Notes: generated from the sequence alone by a model not told the origin. A stretch of DNA of 44,414 nucleotides from Verrucomicrobiota bacterium (GCA_016209525.1 JACQWK010000640.1:1-44414), one strand, 5' to 3'; positions 16,751-24,891 are shown, numbered from the stretch's first letter. Program-made: numbers and translations.

Positions 16751-17977
16751 TCAGGGCGAGAATTGTGACCTCGGGCTTATGCCGTTCACTTCGATGCTCA
16801 GCTCGTCTGTGGCCTCGACTCGGCAGGCCAAGAGCGTCCGCATCCTCGGTCGCAGATTGAGGATTTGTTTGTGCCCGACCGGGCCGACGGTCAATAAAGC
16901 CGTTGAGAGAGCATCCGTTTCGGTGGCCGACGGCAGGACGACGGCGGCCAACTGAGCATGCTGCACGGGGTAGCCGCTCTTTGGATCGATGACGTGGCCG
17001 TACGTCTTGCCTCCTGCCGAGAACGATCGTCCATGCAACGCCGACACCGACATCGCCTCGTCCTTCAGGTCCACCACCGCGAGGATCGAACCGCTGGGTG
17101 GCCGGTGACTGGGAAGTCCTTTGCCGCTCGGAGGCTCAAGAGGCTGTTCTCCCTCACCCCGGCCCTCTCCCGCTGGGAGAGTGGGTAACGCGGCCCGCAC
17201 ATCAACCATCCCGACCAGTTCGGTTCTTCGAACGGCGCAGGACGAGACTCCCTCTCCCTGAGAGAGAGGGCCGGGGTGAGGGGGAACGGACTGTGACTCG
17301 CGCTGCGGGCCGAGTTCCTGGCTTCGCGCTAACGTGTCGGACGCCGATGGGGACTGCAAGGACATAGAAACCGCGTCCGGCGATTGCACGGCAACTTTCC
17401 AGACTTGCGCGTCGGGGGGTGCGCCGATCGCGTGAACGGTGCTGGTGCCTCCGTGGATCAATGCGCTCGCGACGCCAGCCTCTCTTAGGATTTCAGCAGC
17501 CTGCTCGACAGCATATCCTTTCCCAATTGCGCCCAAGTCGATCATCATCCCTTCTTTGAGAAACCGGACGGTGAAACCTTCCACGCGCAATTCGACCCAC
17601 TCCATCCCGACGCGCGCGCGAGCTGCGGCAACCTGTTCCGCATCCGGCATCTTCCCGGTGCCGCCCATAAATCCCCAGCAGCGCACGAGCGGGGCAATGG
17701 TGATGTCGAACGTTCCGCCGGTCTCGCCATGGAGCCGTTGAGCGCGCTGGAGCAACCGAAAGAGGCTCGGCTCGACACGCACGGGTTCACGGAACGCGAG
17801 AGTGTTGATGCGGCTGATCTCGCTCGCCGGCCGATAGAGGCTCAAATGCGCCTCGAGCCTCTCGACTTCATCGAGCGCTTCCTCGCCCGCGGCCCGCAAA
17901 CGGACTTCATCTTCTCCGTAGAGAAGAATCTCGAAGCGCGTGGCCATCGCGCGGCGCGCCAGTGCGACGGTTTTCAC
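16751..17977 (-). CDS. apbE: FAD:protein FMN transferase with in-frame repeat insertion
   Basis: ApbE covalently attaches FMN to Thr residues of exported flavoproteins such as Nqr/Rnf subunits, in the periplasm. GTG 17977 gives VKTVALARRAMATRFEILLY, the usual ApbE opening; GTG 17998 and ATG 17947 are alternatives. Family motifs are present: LYRPASEISRIN, TGGTFDITIAPLV, MIDLGAIGKGYAVEQA, ALIHGGTSTVHAIG, YGHVIDPKSGYPV, and TETDALSTALLTVG with the metal-binding Asp/Thr. Between VWKVAVQSPD and ILAVVDLKDEAMS about 95 residues are inserted; their centre is the translation of a REP-type repeat (17151-17284). No lipobox is visible. A plain flavin transferase otherwise, but activity with the insertion is uncertain. 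Confidence 0.88.
   Translation of the reverse strand: MKTVALARRAMATRFEILLYGEDEVRLRAAGEEALDEVERLEAHLSLYRPASEISRINTLAFREPVRVEPSLFRLLQRAQRLHGETGGTFDITIAPLVRCWGFMGGTGKMPDAEQVAAARARVGMEWVELRVEGFTVRFLKEGMMIDLGAIGKGYAVEQAAEILREAGVASALIHGGTSTVHAIGAPPDAQVWKVAVQSPDAVSMSLQSPSASDTLARSQELGPQRESQSVPPHPGPLSQGEGVSSCAVRRTELVGMVDVRAALPTLPAGEGRGEGEQPLEPPSGKGLPSHRPPSGSILAVVDLKDEAMSVSALHGRSFSAGGKTYGHVIDPKSGYPVQHAQLAAVVLPSATETDALSTALLTVGPVGHKQILNLRPRMRTLLACRVEATDELSIEVNGISPRSQFSP
17151..17284. repeat. REP-type inverted pair inside apbE
   Basis: Left unit CCCTCACCCCGGCCCTCTCC at 17151-17170 and right unit GAGAGGGCCGGGGTGAGGG ending near 17281, separated by ~95 bases. Same architecture as the intergenic pair at 7411-7545, but here the apbE frame reads through without a stop. 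Confidence 0.85.
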
Positions 17978-17986
17978 ACAAAGAAT

Positions 17987-18021
17987 AAGGGGCTCCACAG
18001 GCCATGCCTGAGGAACCCCTT
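17987..18021. promoter_or_regulatory. Hairpin at the apbE start region
   Basis: AAGGGGCTCC (17987-17996) pairs with GGAACCCCTT (18012-18021) at 9 of 10 positions, and an inner CAGGC/GCCTG stem extends it. It lies just upstream of the preferred apbE start on the minus strand, so it could be a leader structure; a repeat is an alternative. Confidence 0.4.
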
Positions 18022-18080
18022 CGAAATGTTCAGAAAACTGACTCTTATTGACGAGACCGTTGGATCAACGACAGGTCGGC

Positions 18081-18212
18081 GTTTGTAGTCCCGGCTTTAG
18101 CCGGTTCGGGCCGCCTAAAGGCGGGACTACAAACCTTCCGCGTGTAGTCCATCCCACGGTCTGCTTTGTCACAGCCTGCTTCGACTACGGGGCAGGCTGG
18201 AAGCTTGCCCTA
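18081..18212. repeat. Two palindromic repeats in the 18000-18245 gap
   Basis: An inverted repeat with 24-base arms at 18081-18104 and 18111-18134 begins GTTTGTAGTCCC and ends GGGACTACAAAC. Within each arm is a smaller palindrome, CCGGCTTTAGCCGG versus CCGCCTAAAGGCGG. A second hairpin, GGGCAGGCTGGAAGCTTGCC (18189-18208), belongs to a family also seen at 28525-28600 and 34841-34890. It lies downstream of the oxidoreductase gene that ends at 18246. Confidence 0.8.
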
Positions 18213-18245
18213 CCTGGCGAACCAGCTCTTGAAACGCGCTCCCAA

Positions 18246-19658
18246 TTAGGACAACGGCGTCATGCCGTAAGTCAGAGGCTCGATTGGCTTTCCGTCGCCC
18301 GTCGTAATCTTGCGCGTCTTCTCGTCGAAGAGGCAGGCGATCTTGAGGCGCTCGGACATTTCCGCCAGCGAAATGACGGTCTGCACGCGGATGGCCAAGT
18401 CCATGCTGGCATTGGGCTGTTTGCCGGTGCGGATGCAATCGAACCAGTTCTTCTCATGCACGCGGAGGTCTTCGTGCTGAAGTCCTCGGATTGGGTCGAT
18501 GGCAGACTCTTTGCGTTCCGTTTCGCTCAGGCCCTCGAATTCTTCAGCGAAGGATCGTTGCGGCGTCATCTTGACCTCGTTGCCTTGGTCGGCGATTTCG
18601 AAGGTGCCCTTATGGCCGTAAATGGCGAAGCCGGGGCTCTTGTCGTTGACCGTGCTGCACGTGACAGTGACCATGTAGCCGCTCGGAAATTCCGCGGTGA
18701 GCTGGACGTGTTCGGGGACGTCCCTTTCCGGTGTGCCAGGGGTGTTGCGATCGGTATGGACATGCTTTGTGCCGATGCTGATGACGCGCGAGGGGAATTC
18801 GGGATTGCCGCTGGCGAGCATGAGCGGATGGAGCCGGTGGGGAACCAAGTCACCCAGCAAGCCCGAACAGTACGGATAATATTTGCGCCAGCGATGGAAG
18901 GCATCGGCGCTGAAAGGCCGTTTGGAAACGGGACCCAGCCATCGATTCCAATCGATGTTTTCCGGCGTTGATTCTTTCTCGATTGTGTAATTCCACTCGC
19001 CTTTGGGATTATTGCGGCAGTAGTAGCCTTGACCCCAAACCAATGCGCCAATATTGCCTTTCTTGATCATCTCCGCGGCTTTGTGCCAGCCTCCTGCCGA
19101 GCAGCCTTGCGAGCCCACGGTGAAAACGCGGCCTGTCCGTTTCACCGTGTCGTGCACGCGAAACGCTTCCCCGAGGTAGCGAGTCATGGGCTTTTCGCAA
19201 TAGACGTGTTTGCCGGCTTCCATGGCATCGATAGCGATCTGAGCGTGCCACGGATCGTGGGTGGCGACGACGACGGCGTCGATGTCTTTTCGCTGAAGAA
19301 GTTTCTCGTGTTCGTTATAGAGGTCCGCATCTTTGAGTCCTGCGGTTTCCTTCGCCCAATCGCGGCGTTTGTTGAACACGTCGCAAGCGGCGGCGACGAC
19401 CACGTTGTTGGCGCGCGAGTTATCGTAGATGCCTTTGAGGTGGTTTTTCCCAATGCCATAGCCGACACCGACCACCGCGACGGCGATCCTTTCGTTCGCG
19501 CCGATGACGCGGCCGGAGGACGGCGCCTGAGTTTGGCCATAAATCGGTGTTTTCAAGACACCCGTCGCGGCCACCGCGGCGGCGGCGGTCGCGGTCTTCT
19601 TGATGAAATCCCGGCGACTATCAACGCCGGCCAATGGTTGATTGCTCTTTTGTTCCAT
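18246..19658 (-). CDS. Tat-exported Gfo/Idh/MocA family oxidoreductase
   Basis: 470 residues. SRRDFIKKTATAAAAVAATG (residues 14-33) is a twin-arginine signal with RR at 15-16. The Rossmann domain begins IAVAVVGVGYGIGKNHLKGI (58-77), with the nucleotide-binding Gly run; YCEKPMTR holds the Glu-Lys-Pro catalytic motif of the family. The C-terminal half is the alpha/beta substrate domain with conserved RWLGP, GLLGDLVPHRL and an EGLSETERKE segment. Such secreted dehydrogenases in Verrucomicrobia and Planctomycetes act on sugars or inositols with NAD(P); the substrate cannot be read. Well supported start: a short lead to the Tat motif. Confidence 0.92.
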   Translation of the reverse strand: MEQKSNQPLAGVDSRRDFIKKTATAAAAVAATGVLKTPIYGQTQAPSSGRVIGANERIAVAVVGVGYGIGKNHLKGIYDNSRANNVVVAAACDVFNKRRDWAKETAGLKDADLYNEHEKLLQRKDIDAVVVATHDPWHAQIAIDAMEAGKHVYCEKPMTRYLGEAFRVHDTVKRTGRVFTVGSQGCSAGGWHKAAEMIKKGNIGALVWGQGYYCRNNPKGEWNYTIEKESTPENIDWNRWLGPVSKRPFSADAFHRWRKYYPYCSGLLGDLVPHRLHPLMLASGNPEFPSRVISIGTKHVHTDRNTPGTPERDVPEHVQLTAEFPSGYMVTVTCSTVNDKSPGFAIYGHKGTFEIADQGNEVKMTPQRSFAEEFEGLSETERKESAIDPIRGLQHEDLRVHEKNWFDCIRTGKQPNASMDLAIRVQTVISLAEMSERLKIACLFDEKTRKITTGDGKPIEPLTYGMTPLS

Positions 19659-19828
19659 AAGACGATTCTGACAAGTTAAGATTTGCTCACTCGTTGCCTG
19701 GTGATGATGTCAGCTTACCCGCGCGTGACCCGGGGTCAATCAAGAACATTGGACCACTGGCGTGTTGATTTTCTTCAACAAAAGGTCCAGCGTCATCTGG
19801 CGATGGACCGGCAGAGGCGCGTTCTGAG

Positions 19829-19965
19829 AAATGACGAATGACGAATTTCCAATGACGAAAGAAGCCCGAATGCCGAATCCCCAAGCACAGTTGGCGAGTT
19901 GGACGCCATCCTTCGCTCATTCGGACTTCGTCATTCTTTCGTCATTCGGGTTTCGACATTTGGCC
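19829..19965. repeat. ATGACGAA inverted repeat in the 19659-20087 gap
   Basis: The 429-base gap between the divergent oxidoreductase and TIM-barrel genes holds AATGACGAATGACGAATTTC at 19829-19848 with further AATGACGAA units, and the complementary GGACTTCGTCATTCTTTCGTC at ~19923 onward. Related repeats lie at 35043-35198 and 28905-28935. Both flanks of the gap are ordinary; I see no promoter I would defend. Confidence 0.7.
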
Positions 19966-20087
19966 TTAACCACGCTGCCCGTTCCGCTGACTCACCCACC
20001 CTTGCGGCCCTCCCAAGAGGGGAACAAAAACGAGCGGCCCACGCTTCAAGGCTTTAACGCTTCAACGCTTTAACCCTCTCACGAACC

Positions 20088-20978
20088 ATGCCCAATCCTT
20101 GGACCGGAAAAGGTAACCCGTACACCCGCAAAGAAGTCATCGACCGACTCCGCGCCACGCTCAAGAAAGGCCAGCCCATCATCGCCGCCGGCGCGGGAAC
20201 CGGCATCAGCGCCAAATTCATCGAACGCGGCGGCGGGGATCTCATTATCATCTACAATTCCGGACGCTTTCGCATGGCCGGCCACGGATCGACCTGCGGG
20301 TTGATGGCCTACGGCGACGCGAACGCCATCGCCATGGAAATCGGCGAGTTCGAAGTGCTCCCCATTGTCGAGGAAGTGCCTGTCATCTGCGGGGTGCACG
20401 CCACGGATCCGCGGCGGCGCATGTGGCATTGGCTGCTCCAGGTCAAGAACATGGGCTTCAGCGGCGTCAACAATTTCCCCACCCACTGCATCGTCGATGG
20501 GAAGTTCCGGCAAATCCTCGAAGAGACTGGCATGAGCGTGGAAAAGGAATTCGAGATGGTCGCCCTGGCCCGAAAGATGGATTTGTTTTCGATTGTCTAT
20601 GTCGCTTCCCCCGAAGAATCCAAGGCTATGGCCGAAGCGGGGGCCGATGCGATTATCGCCCATGTCGGCACGACCATCGGCGGCAGTATTGGTGTCAAGA
20701 GAGCCACCATCACGCTCGACGAATCCGTGAAGCGGGTCCAAGCGATCATTGAGGCTGGCCGCCGCGTCCGCAAAGACATCTTCTTCCTCTCCCACGGCGG
20801 CCCGATTTCGCGGCCTGAAGACGCCGCCTACATCAATAAACGCACGGACGCCGTCGGCTTCGTCGGCGCGTCCAGCCTCGAACGGCTGGCTGTGGAAGAT
20901 TCGCTGACTCAGCTCACGCAGCGATTCAAGCAGATTTCGGTGCGGAAGGAAGGGATCAAGGCGATCCGACAGCGTTGA
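20088..20978 (+). CDS. TIM-barrel 'phosphoenolpyruvate hydrolase' family protein (UPF0261 partner)
   Basis: 296 residues. The opening MPNPWTGKGNPYTRKEVIDR is typical, then GQPIIAAGAGTGISAKFIERGG, DLIIIYNSGRFRMAGHGS, GVNNFPTHCIVDGKFRQILE and ADAIIAHVGTTIGGSIG, as in the phosphoenolpyruvate mutase-like TIM-barrel family that is usually next to, or fused with, UPF0261 (as in the plant Tm-1 protein). The reaction is not established. The partner UPF0261 gene is here ~6.3 kb away and convergent (27267-28487). A deleted copy of this gene lies at 21424-21866. ATG 20088 follows ACGAACC with no clear ribosome binding site. Confidence 0.88.
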   Translation: MPNPWTGKGNPYTRKEVIDRLRATLKKGQPIIAAGAGTGISAKFIERGGGDLIIIYNSGRFRMAGHGSTCGLMAYGDANAIAMEIGEFEVLPIVEEVPVICGVHATDPRRRMWHWLLQVKNMGFSGVNNFPTHCIVDGKFRQILEETGMSVEKEFEMVALARKMDLFSIVYVASPEESKAMAEAGADAIIAHVGTTIGGSIGVKRATITLDESVKRVQAIIEAGRRVRKDIFFLSHGGPISRPEDAAYINKRTDAVGFVGASSLERLAVEDSLTQLTQRFKQISVRKEGIKAIRQR

Positions 20979-21009
20979 CCGCCAGCGTGCGTCGGCGCAG
21001 GAATACCTG

Positions 21010-21219
21010 ATGGCCAGCGAAAAGATACTGGGTGAGTCGGGAGTGTTCGCCCCACGCCGAATCATCGGTCGCCGTCCCTCTGGACAGACCGCGTTCGACC
21101 GATTGGAGATGCTGCGCCAGTTTGCGCACGTAACCGACCGTGGAAAACCAACCATCCCTCGACAAGACTATTTCCCCGTTCTTAAGGCTGTAGGTCGATG
21201 TCGCGCGAGCGGGAGTTGA
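21010..21219 (+). CDS. Small conserved protein, paralogue of 26453-26653
   Basis: 69 residues, unnamed. It aligns without gaps over 50 residues to the small protein at 26453-26653: RRIIGRRPS against RRIVGRPPT, and DYFPVLKAVGRCRA against DYFPVRKAVGRPRA at the end. The nucleotide differences in the last shared stretch fall mostly on third positions of this frame, which suggests the frame has been under selection. It is directly followed by a decayed nucleotidyltransferase start. No ribosome binding site is obvious. It could still be a remnant with its companion gene gone. Confidence 0.5.
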   Translation: MASEKILGESGVFAPRRIIGRRPSGQTAFDRLEMLRQFAHVTDRGKPTIPRQDYFPVLKAVGRCRASGS

Positions 21220-21300
21220 TTTCAAGGTCGTCGGAGGTGTTGCGGTCTGCCTCAACGATTACGTGCGCCTTACGGATGACGCAGACAAAGTGGAAGTAAG
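21160..21300 (+). pseudogene. Remnant of a nucleotidyltransferase gene
   Basis: Translates as VDVARAGVDFKVVGGVAVCL and LNDYVRLTDDADK, matching LVALARSGVDFAVVGGLAVI and LNGYPRLTLDADI of the gene at 26625-27068. An in-frame TAG (21191-21193) stands where the intact gene has its TTG, and homology stops near 21300, where the sequence changes to the leader of the TIM-barrel pseudogene. Confidence 0.6.
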
Positions 21301-21423
21301 GCTCGACCTTCCTTCATGTCCATCTCCAACACGACCAGTGAAGTCCTCAACTCGGTGCCAATCCGTGGGAATCTCTCAACGCTGAGAGCCTTTTCGCCTG
21401 AATCGTTAACCGTCTCACCAGCC

Positions 21424-21866
21424 GTGCCAAATCTCTGGACCCGAAAGTGGAACCGGTACACTCGCAAAATACCCATCGACCACATGCGCGCCTCGCTCAA
21501 GAAAGAGCGGCCCATCATCGCGGCCGCGGCACCACCGTCGGCGGCACCATCGGCGTCAGGAAAGCTACCATCACGCTCGACAAATCCGTCGAGCGGGTCC
21601 AAGCAATTATCGAGGCCGAGTGCCGCATGCGCAAAGACATCATATTCCTTTCGCACAGCGGCCGGTTTGCGCGGCCCGAGGAGGCCGCTTACGCGAACGA
21701 GCGCATGAACGCTATTGGTTTCGTCGCCGACTCCGGCCTCGAACGGCTCGCGTTCGAAGACTTGCTCACGCAGCTCACTCAGCGCTTCAAGACGATTCCG
21801 GTGAGAAAGGATGCACTGAAACCCATTCAGCAGAAGCGACCCGGAACCGCCGGACCCGCGGGATGA
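21424..21866 (+). pseudogene. Internally deleted copy of the TIM-barrel gene
   Basis: The first 34 codons (PNLWTRKWNRYTRK, SLKKERPIIAA) match the start of the gene at 20088, with GTG for ATG. After ATCATCGCGGCCG the sequence jumps to the equivalent of codon ~193 (GTTVGGTIGVRKATITLDKS), in a different frame, and then follows the parent to its end (FEDLLTQLTQRFKTIPVRKD). About 470 bases are missing and the frame is shifted, so no full protein can form. Flanking leader sequence upstream of the start also resembles the parent. Confidence 0.85.
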
Positions 21867-22102
21867 ACCGAAGGCAGCTCGGCGATTGGTTCGATCAGCA
21901 GAATGCACGTGCACTTTTCTTCTGACGGCCCGATCGCCTTTGTGCGTGTTGAACCGAATCGAAGGCAGTCAACACGCGATCTCTTCAGCCAGGGCTCGCC
22001 CCTAGCGCTCGGCGCAAGAGCTCGACTGACCACGTATTGCGAGCTTTGGGCCAGGTGGGAACCGAGCTTTCCACGCTTGCCGCTTTGCGAGCGGTAAGAA
22101 AT

Positions 22103-22609
22103 CTACTCGCGATTGCTGTCGAGTTCGTCGGCGGAGTCTTCAATTAAATCAAGAATCTTGCCGTCAGCGGCTCGAACATGACTGCGCCACTCATCTGCAC
22201 GCCAGATTTCAAGTCTGCTACCGTACACAAATACTACTGCGTGCTGGCCGCTGGCGGGTGCAACGCCCAGATCGCGTAATTCTCGCGGCATGACGACTGA
22301 TGCTCTGTTCTGTTCCCGCGCAAACGTCAATCCAACTGCGTTTGCCAAATAGCGCGCCACGGGTACGACTGTTGCTTTGCCTGATTCATCTGCGGTTGAT
22401 GCGTGACGTCGGAGTTGTTGCGTAATGCTCTCAGTCGATAACTGTTCGTCGGAGCCGGGTGGCAGCACGCGGATGCCGCCATGCTCGCCGAGAACTGCGG
22501 TGACGGTAATGGAGCCAGAGGCGTTTGCAAGCCAAGGTACCGCCTCGATAATTGGGGCTGGAAGCCGCACCCTGTGTTGCCGTTCCACTTTTAGCACCCA
22601 TCGCCGCAT
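22103..22609 (-). CDS. MraZ/AbrB-fold regulator-like protein
   Basis: 168 residues. Two similar halves: RQHRVRLPAPIIEAVPWL (residues 10-27) and EQNRASVVMPRELRDLGV (~99-116), each the beta-hairpin/loop of a SpoVT-AbrB half, and AVVFVYGSRLEIWRADEWRSH near the end resembles the MraZ strand YGHRIELW. So it is probably a DNA-binding MraZ-like protein, about 20 residues longer than MraZ and not next to mraW or cell division genes. It is divergent from the 22814-24891 cassette, with two identical palindromes in the 204-base space between them, one touching its own start. Inference: cassette-specific regulator. Confidence 0.65.
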   Translation of the reverse strand: MRRWVLKVERQHRVRLPAPIIEAVPWLANASGSITVTAVLGEHGGIRVLPPGSDEQLSTESITQQLRRHASTADESGKATVVPVARYLANAVGLTFAREQNRASVVMPRELRDLGVAPASGQHAVVFVYGSRLEIWRADEWRSHVRAADGKILDLIEDSADELDSNRE

Positions 22610-22613
22610 CGTA

Positions 22614-22627
22614 GGTATAGTATGCCC
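22614..22627. promoter_or_regulatory. Operator-like palindrome, site 1
   Basis: GGTATAGTATGCCC, which reads as GGYATA-G-TATRCC across its centre. It starts five bases from the start codon of the divergent regulator gene and repeats at 22689-22702. Confidence 0.5.
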
Positions 22628-22667
22628 AACAAATCGCGATAATCACGATATTTCTGGGAAAACCGCT

Positions 22668-22702
22668 TGACATCTGGTGTGCTCAATAGGTATTGTATGC
22701 CC
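22668..22702 (+). promoter_or_regulatory. Candidate promoter with operator-like palindrome, site 2
   Basis: TTGACA (perfect -35 consensus) lies at about 22667-22672, and TATTGT at about 22691-22696 is a 4/6 match to a -10 box with an 18-base spacer. The -10 box sits inside GGTATTGTATGCCC (22689-22702), the second copy of the site at 22614-22627. A regulator bound there would block the promoter. The direction is towards the gene at 22814. Confidence 0.5.
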
Positions 22703-22813
22703 TGTCATGCATCCACTCTATGTAGTGGTCGCGCTGGCGGCTAATGAATTGCTTGCCAATAGCTGCTCCTTGCATTTGAATGTTGCGAGTCCATTCTACT
22801 GCGGAGGTTTTTT

Positions 22814-23215
22814 ATGAAGACGCTGCCCAATATCGAAGGTCTCACGTCGACTGAGTTAATCAGTGGGTTGCTCTTGTATATCGGGTCACGGAAGTTCTCA
22901 GAGCAATCGCTTTATCGATTCTTGCGAACACTTGAGACCGAATCGCCGAGTTTGCGCGAGCGGTTGCGTATTGCGGGACCTGATGACAGGCTACGTTCTG
23001 AGCCTGTCCGCCGGATCATTAATTATCTCGAAATGGGCAAGATTTTGGAAGTCGCGATGCCTAACCCGGTAGATCAGTTTTTCCGTCCAAGATCGAGCCA
23101 ACTCGAATCTGTTCGTCGGCAATTGACGCAGCGCGGCGTACTGCCGATCCACGAAGAGGTATTCAAAGAGCTTGCTTCAGGGTTCACAGCGTTCACTTCC
23201 AGTTCAGTCACGTAG
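22814..23215 (+). CDS. Unknown protein in the HD-hydrolase cassette
   Basis: 133 residues, not recognised. GGAGG at 22803-22807, six bases before the ATG, is one of the clearest ribosome binding sites in the window. The protein is mainly helical (TELISGLLLYIGSRKFSEQS, SLRERLRI, RRIINYLEMGKILEV) and could be a winged-helix or adaptor protein. Its stop is 14 bases before the HD gene start, so they are probably one transcript. Confidence 0.7.
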   Translation: MKTLPNIEGLTSTELISGLLLYIGSRKFSEQSLYRFLRTLETESPSLRERLRIAGPDDRLRSEPVRRIINYLEMGKILEVAMPNPVDQFFRPRSSQLESVRRQLTQRGVLPIHEEVFKELASGFTAFTSSSVT

Positions 23216-23229
23216 CGCAGCGAAAGTTG

Positions 23230-24891
23230 ATGAGCGCCCTGGGCGACTTCCGATCGCGTATCAACGAGGCGATTACCCCCTGCCTTAAAGGATACTCCCA
23301 ACGCATTCGGAACGCCCGACTCGACGAGAAACTCATCCGCGATCCAATATTCGGGTTTCAGAAGCTGCGGGCTTACGAAACCTTGATCATCGACACGCCT
23401 CTTTTCCAAAGGCTGCGCGGAGTTTCTCAAACCGCGCTGACCTACCTTACTTACCCATCTGCCATTCACACCCGCTTCGAGCATTCGCTGAACTGCATGA
23501 ATCTCGCGTCAAAGGTCATCCGCGAGCTGGAACAGTCGCGTAACAGTATAAGCGAGCTCGAACATGCCGAAGTGCGGCTTGCGGCATTGCTCCATGACAT
23601 CGGTCACTGCATTTTCAGCCACGGATCAGAATTCTTTTATCGGAATTTCGCTGAGTTCCGCAGCGTGGTGTCCGATGATGAACTGAGGTTCGCGAGCCCG
23701 TCCGAGGCCGAATGTGTGAACTACTGCATCCTAACGTGCGAGGCATTTCATGAGATGCTGTGGGAACCTGTTCATGCGCGATGCCGAGCGATGTATCCGT
23801 ATCTGGACTCAGTGCATTTGAAACGCGTGGCGGAGATGATTATCGGGAAGGCGCCTGATGATGCTCCGAGCCGTCGATTCCAAGGTGATATTATTAACGG
23901 TCCCATGGACGTTGATAAACTCGATTACTTGGCACGCGATGGTTACTTCACGGGAGTGAATCTTTCTGTGGATGTTGACCGGCTTCTCCCAAGTCTGAGG
24001 GCCGTTCTTGTCGAGGACCAAGAACGGCACCGGAAGGAAAAGCGTTTGGTAGTAGACCAGCGCGGAATCGCCGTCGTGGAGCAGCTACTTTTTGCTCGAA
24101 TGCTGTTGTACGATACGGTGTACCACCACCACAAGGTTCGCGCTGCGAATGCTGCGCTGCAGTCGCTGCTCCAAGACCATCACGCCCGGCCAGTATGGCC
24201 AACTCGATCGAAAAAGCTGGAAAGCGTAGTCGACTTTCTCGACATCGACGAATACGACTTTTTCGGGAACAAGTACGACGATGTGGCGGTAGCGAGTCAG
24301 GTTCGCAACCTGCGATACCGGGTTCTCCCCGGACGTGCGCTAGTGCTTGCGCCGCGCGCCTTGTGCGATGAAGACAGCCACACTGCCTGGTCACTGAATT
24401 ACAGCGAATTCACAAATCGGGAAGACCCTGTCGCACAAAAAAAGGCTTCGCAGTTCTTCAATGACATACGGGAAAAGATTCGCGGGTATGCGACAGTGGT
24501 GGGTGCAGCGGGATTGTCGCTGACAGACATCGTGATCGACATACCGGATCCTCCGCGAATCGGTAAGCTCGGACATGAAACGATGGTTCAGATCGTTCCG
24601 GAGTATGTCGTTCAACTGTCCGACCTGTTTCCGTTCCACAAAGTCGTAACCAACTACTCTACTCAATACAAGTACCGGACTTACGTTTTTGGTCCTGAGC
24701 AATGGACGAGTGAAATCGCGTACGCCGCATTCAGAGCGTTCTCTGAAGCCGGGATTCGGCCGAACAATCTGGCTTTGATCCTCGCACACCAAGAAGATGG
24801 GCGGGCAACAGAGTTGTTGAACCGCAGTAATTTCACAATTCCGGATTGGCGCGAGGAGTTCTACGTTCCTGACGCAAAGGAGACACAATAG
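23230..24891 (+). CDS. SAMHD1/dGTPase-like HD-domain phosphohydrolase
   Basis: 553 residues from ATG 23230 (TTG 23227 is possible). The HD motifs are in order: RFEHSL with His85, LLHDIGH with His122-Asp123, and NGPMDVDKLDYLARD (residues 223-237) holding the last metal-binding Asp, a pattern shared by SAMHD1 and related bacterial dNTP triphosphohydrolases. The preceding FQRLRGVSQTALTYLTYPSA and IHTRFEHS are also family signature. The last ~190 residues are an extra alpha/beta domain with no name. Family enzymes remove triphosphate from dNTPs and can be allosteric tetramers; some take part in phage defence. The partner proteins on either side suggest a regulated cassette. Confidence 0.85.
   Translation: MSALGDFRSRINEAITPCLKGYSQRIRNARLDEKLIRDPIFGFQKLRAYETLIIDTPLFQRLRGVSQTALTYLTYPSAIHTRFEHSLNCMNLASKVIRELEQSRNSISELEHAEVRLAALLHDIGHCIFSHGSEFFYRNFAEFRSVVSDDELRFASPSEAECVNYCILTCEAFHEMLWEPVHARCRAMYPYLDSVHLKRVAEMIIGKAPDDAPSRRFQGDIINGPMDVDKLDYLARDGYFTGVNLSVDVDRLLPSLRAVLVEDQERHRKEKRLVVDQRGIAVVEQLLFARMLLYDTVYHHHKVRAANAALQSLLQDHHARPVWPTRSKKLESVVDFLDIDEYDFFGNKYDDVAVASQVRNLRYRVLPGRALVLAPRALCDEDSHTAWSLNYSEFTNREDPVAQKKASQFFNDIREKIRGYATVVGAAGLSLTDIVIDIPDPPRIGKLGHETMVQIVPEYVVQLSDLFPFHKVVTNYSTQYKYRTYVFGPEQWTSEIAYAAFRAFSEAGIRPNNLALILAHQEDGRATELLNRSNFTIPDWREEFYVPDAKETQ

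Noticed and set aside
21867..22102. Possible gene between the TIM-barrel pseudogene and the MraZ-like gene
   Set aside because: Only short frames without domain features or ribosome binding sites; I see nothing functional in this 236-base stretch.
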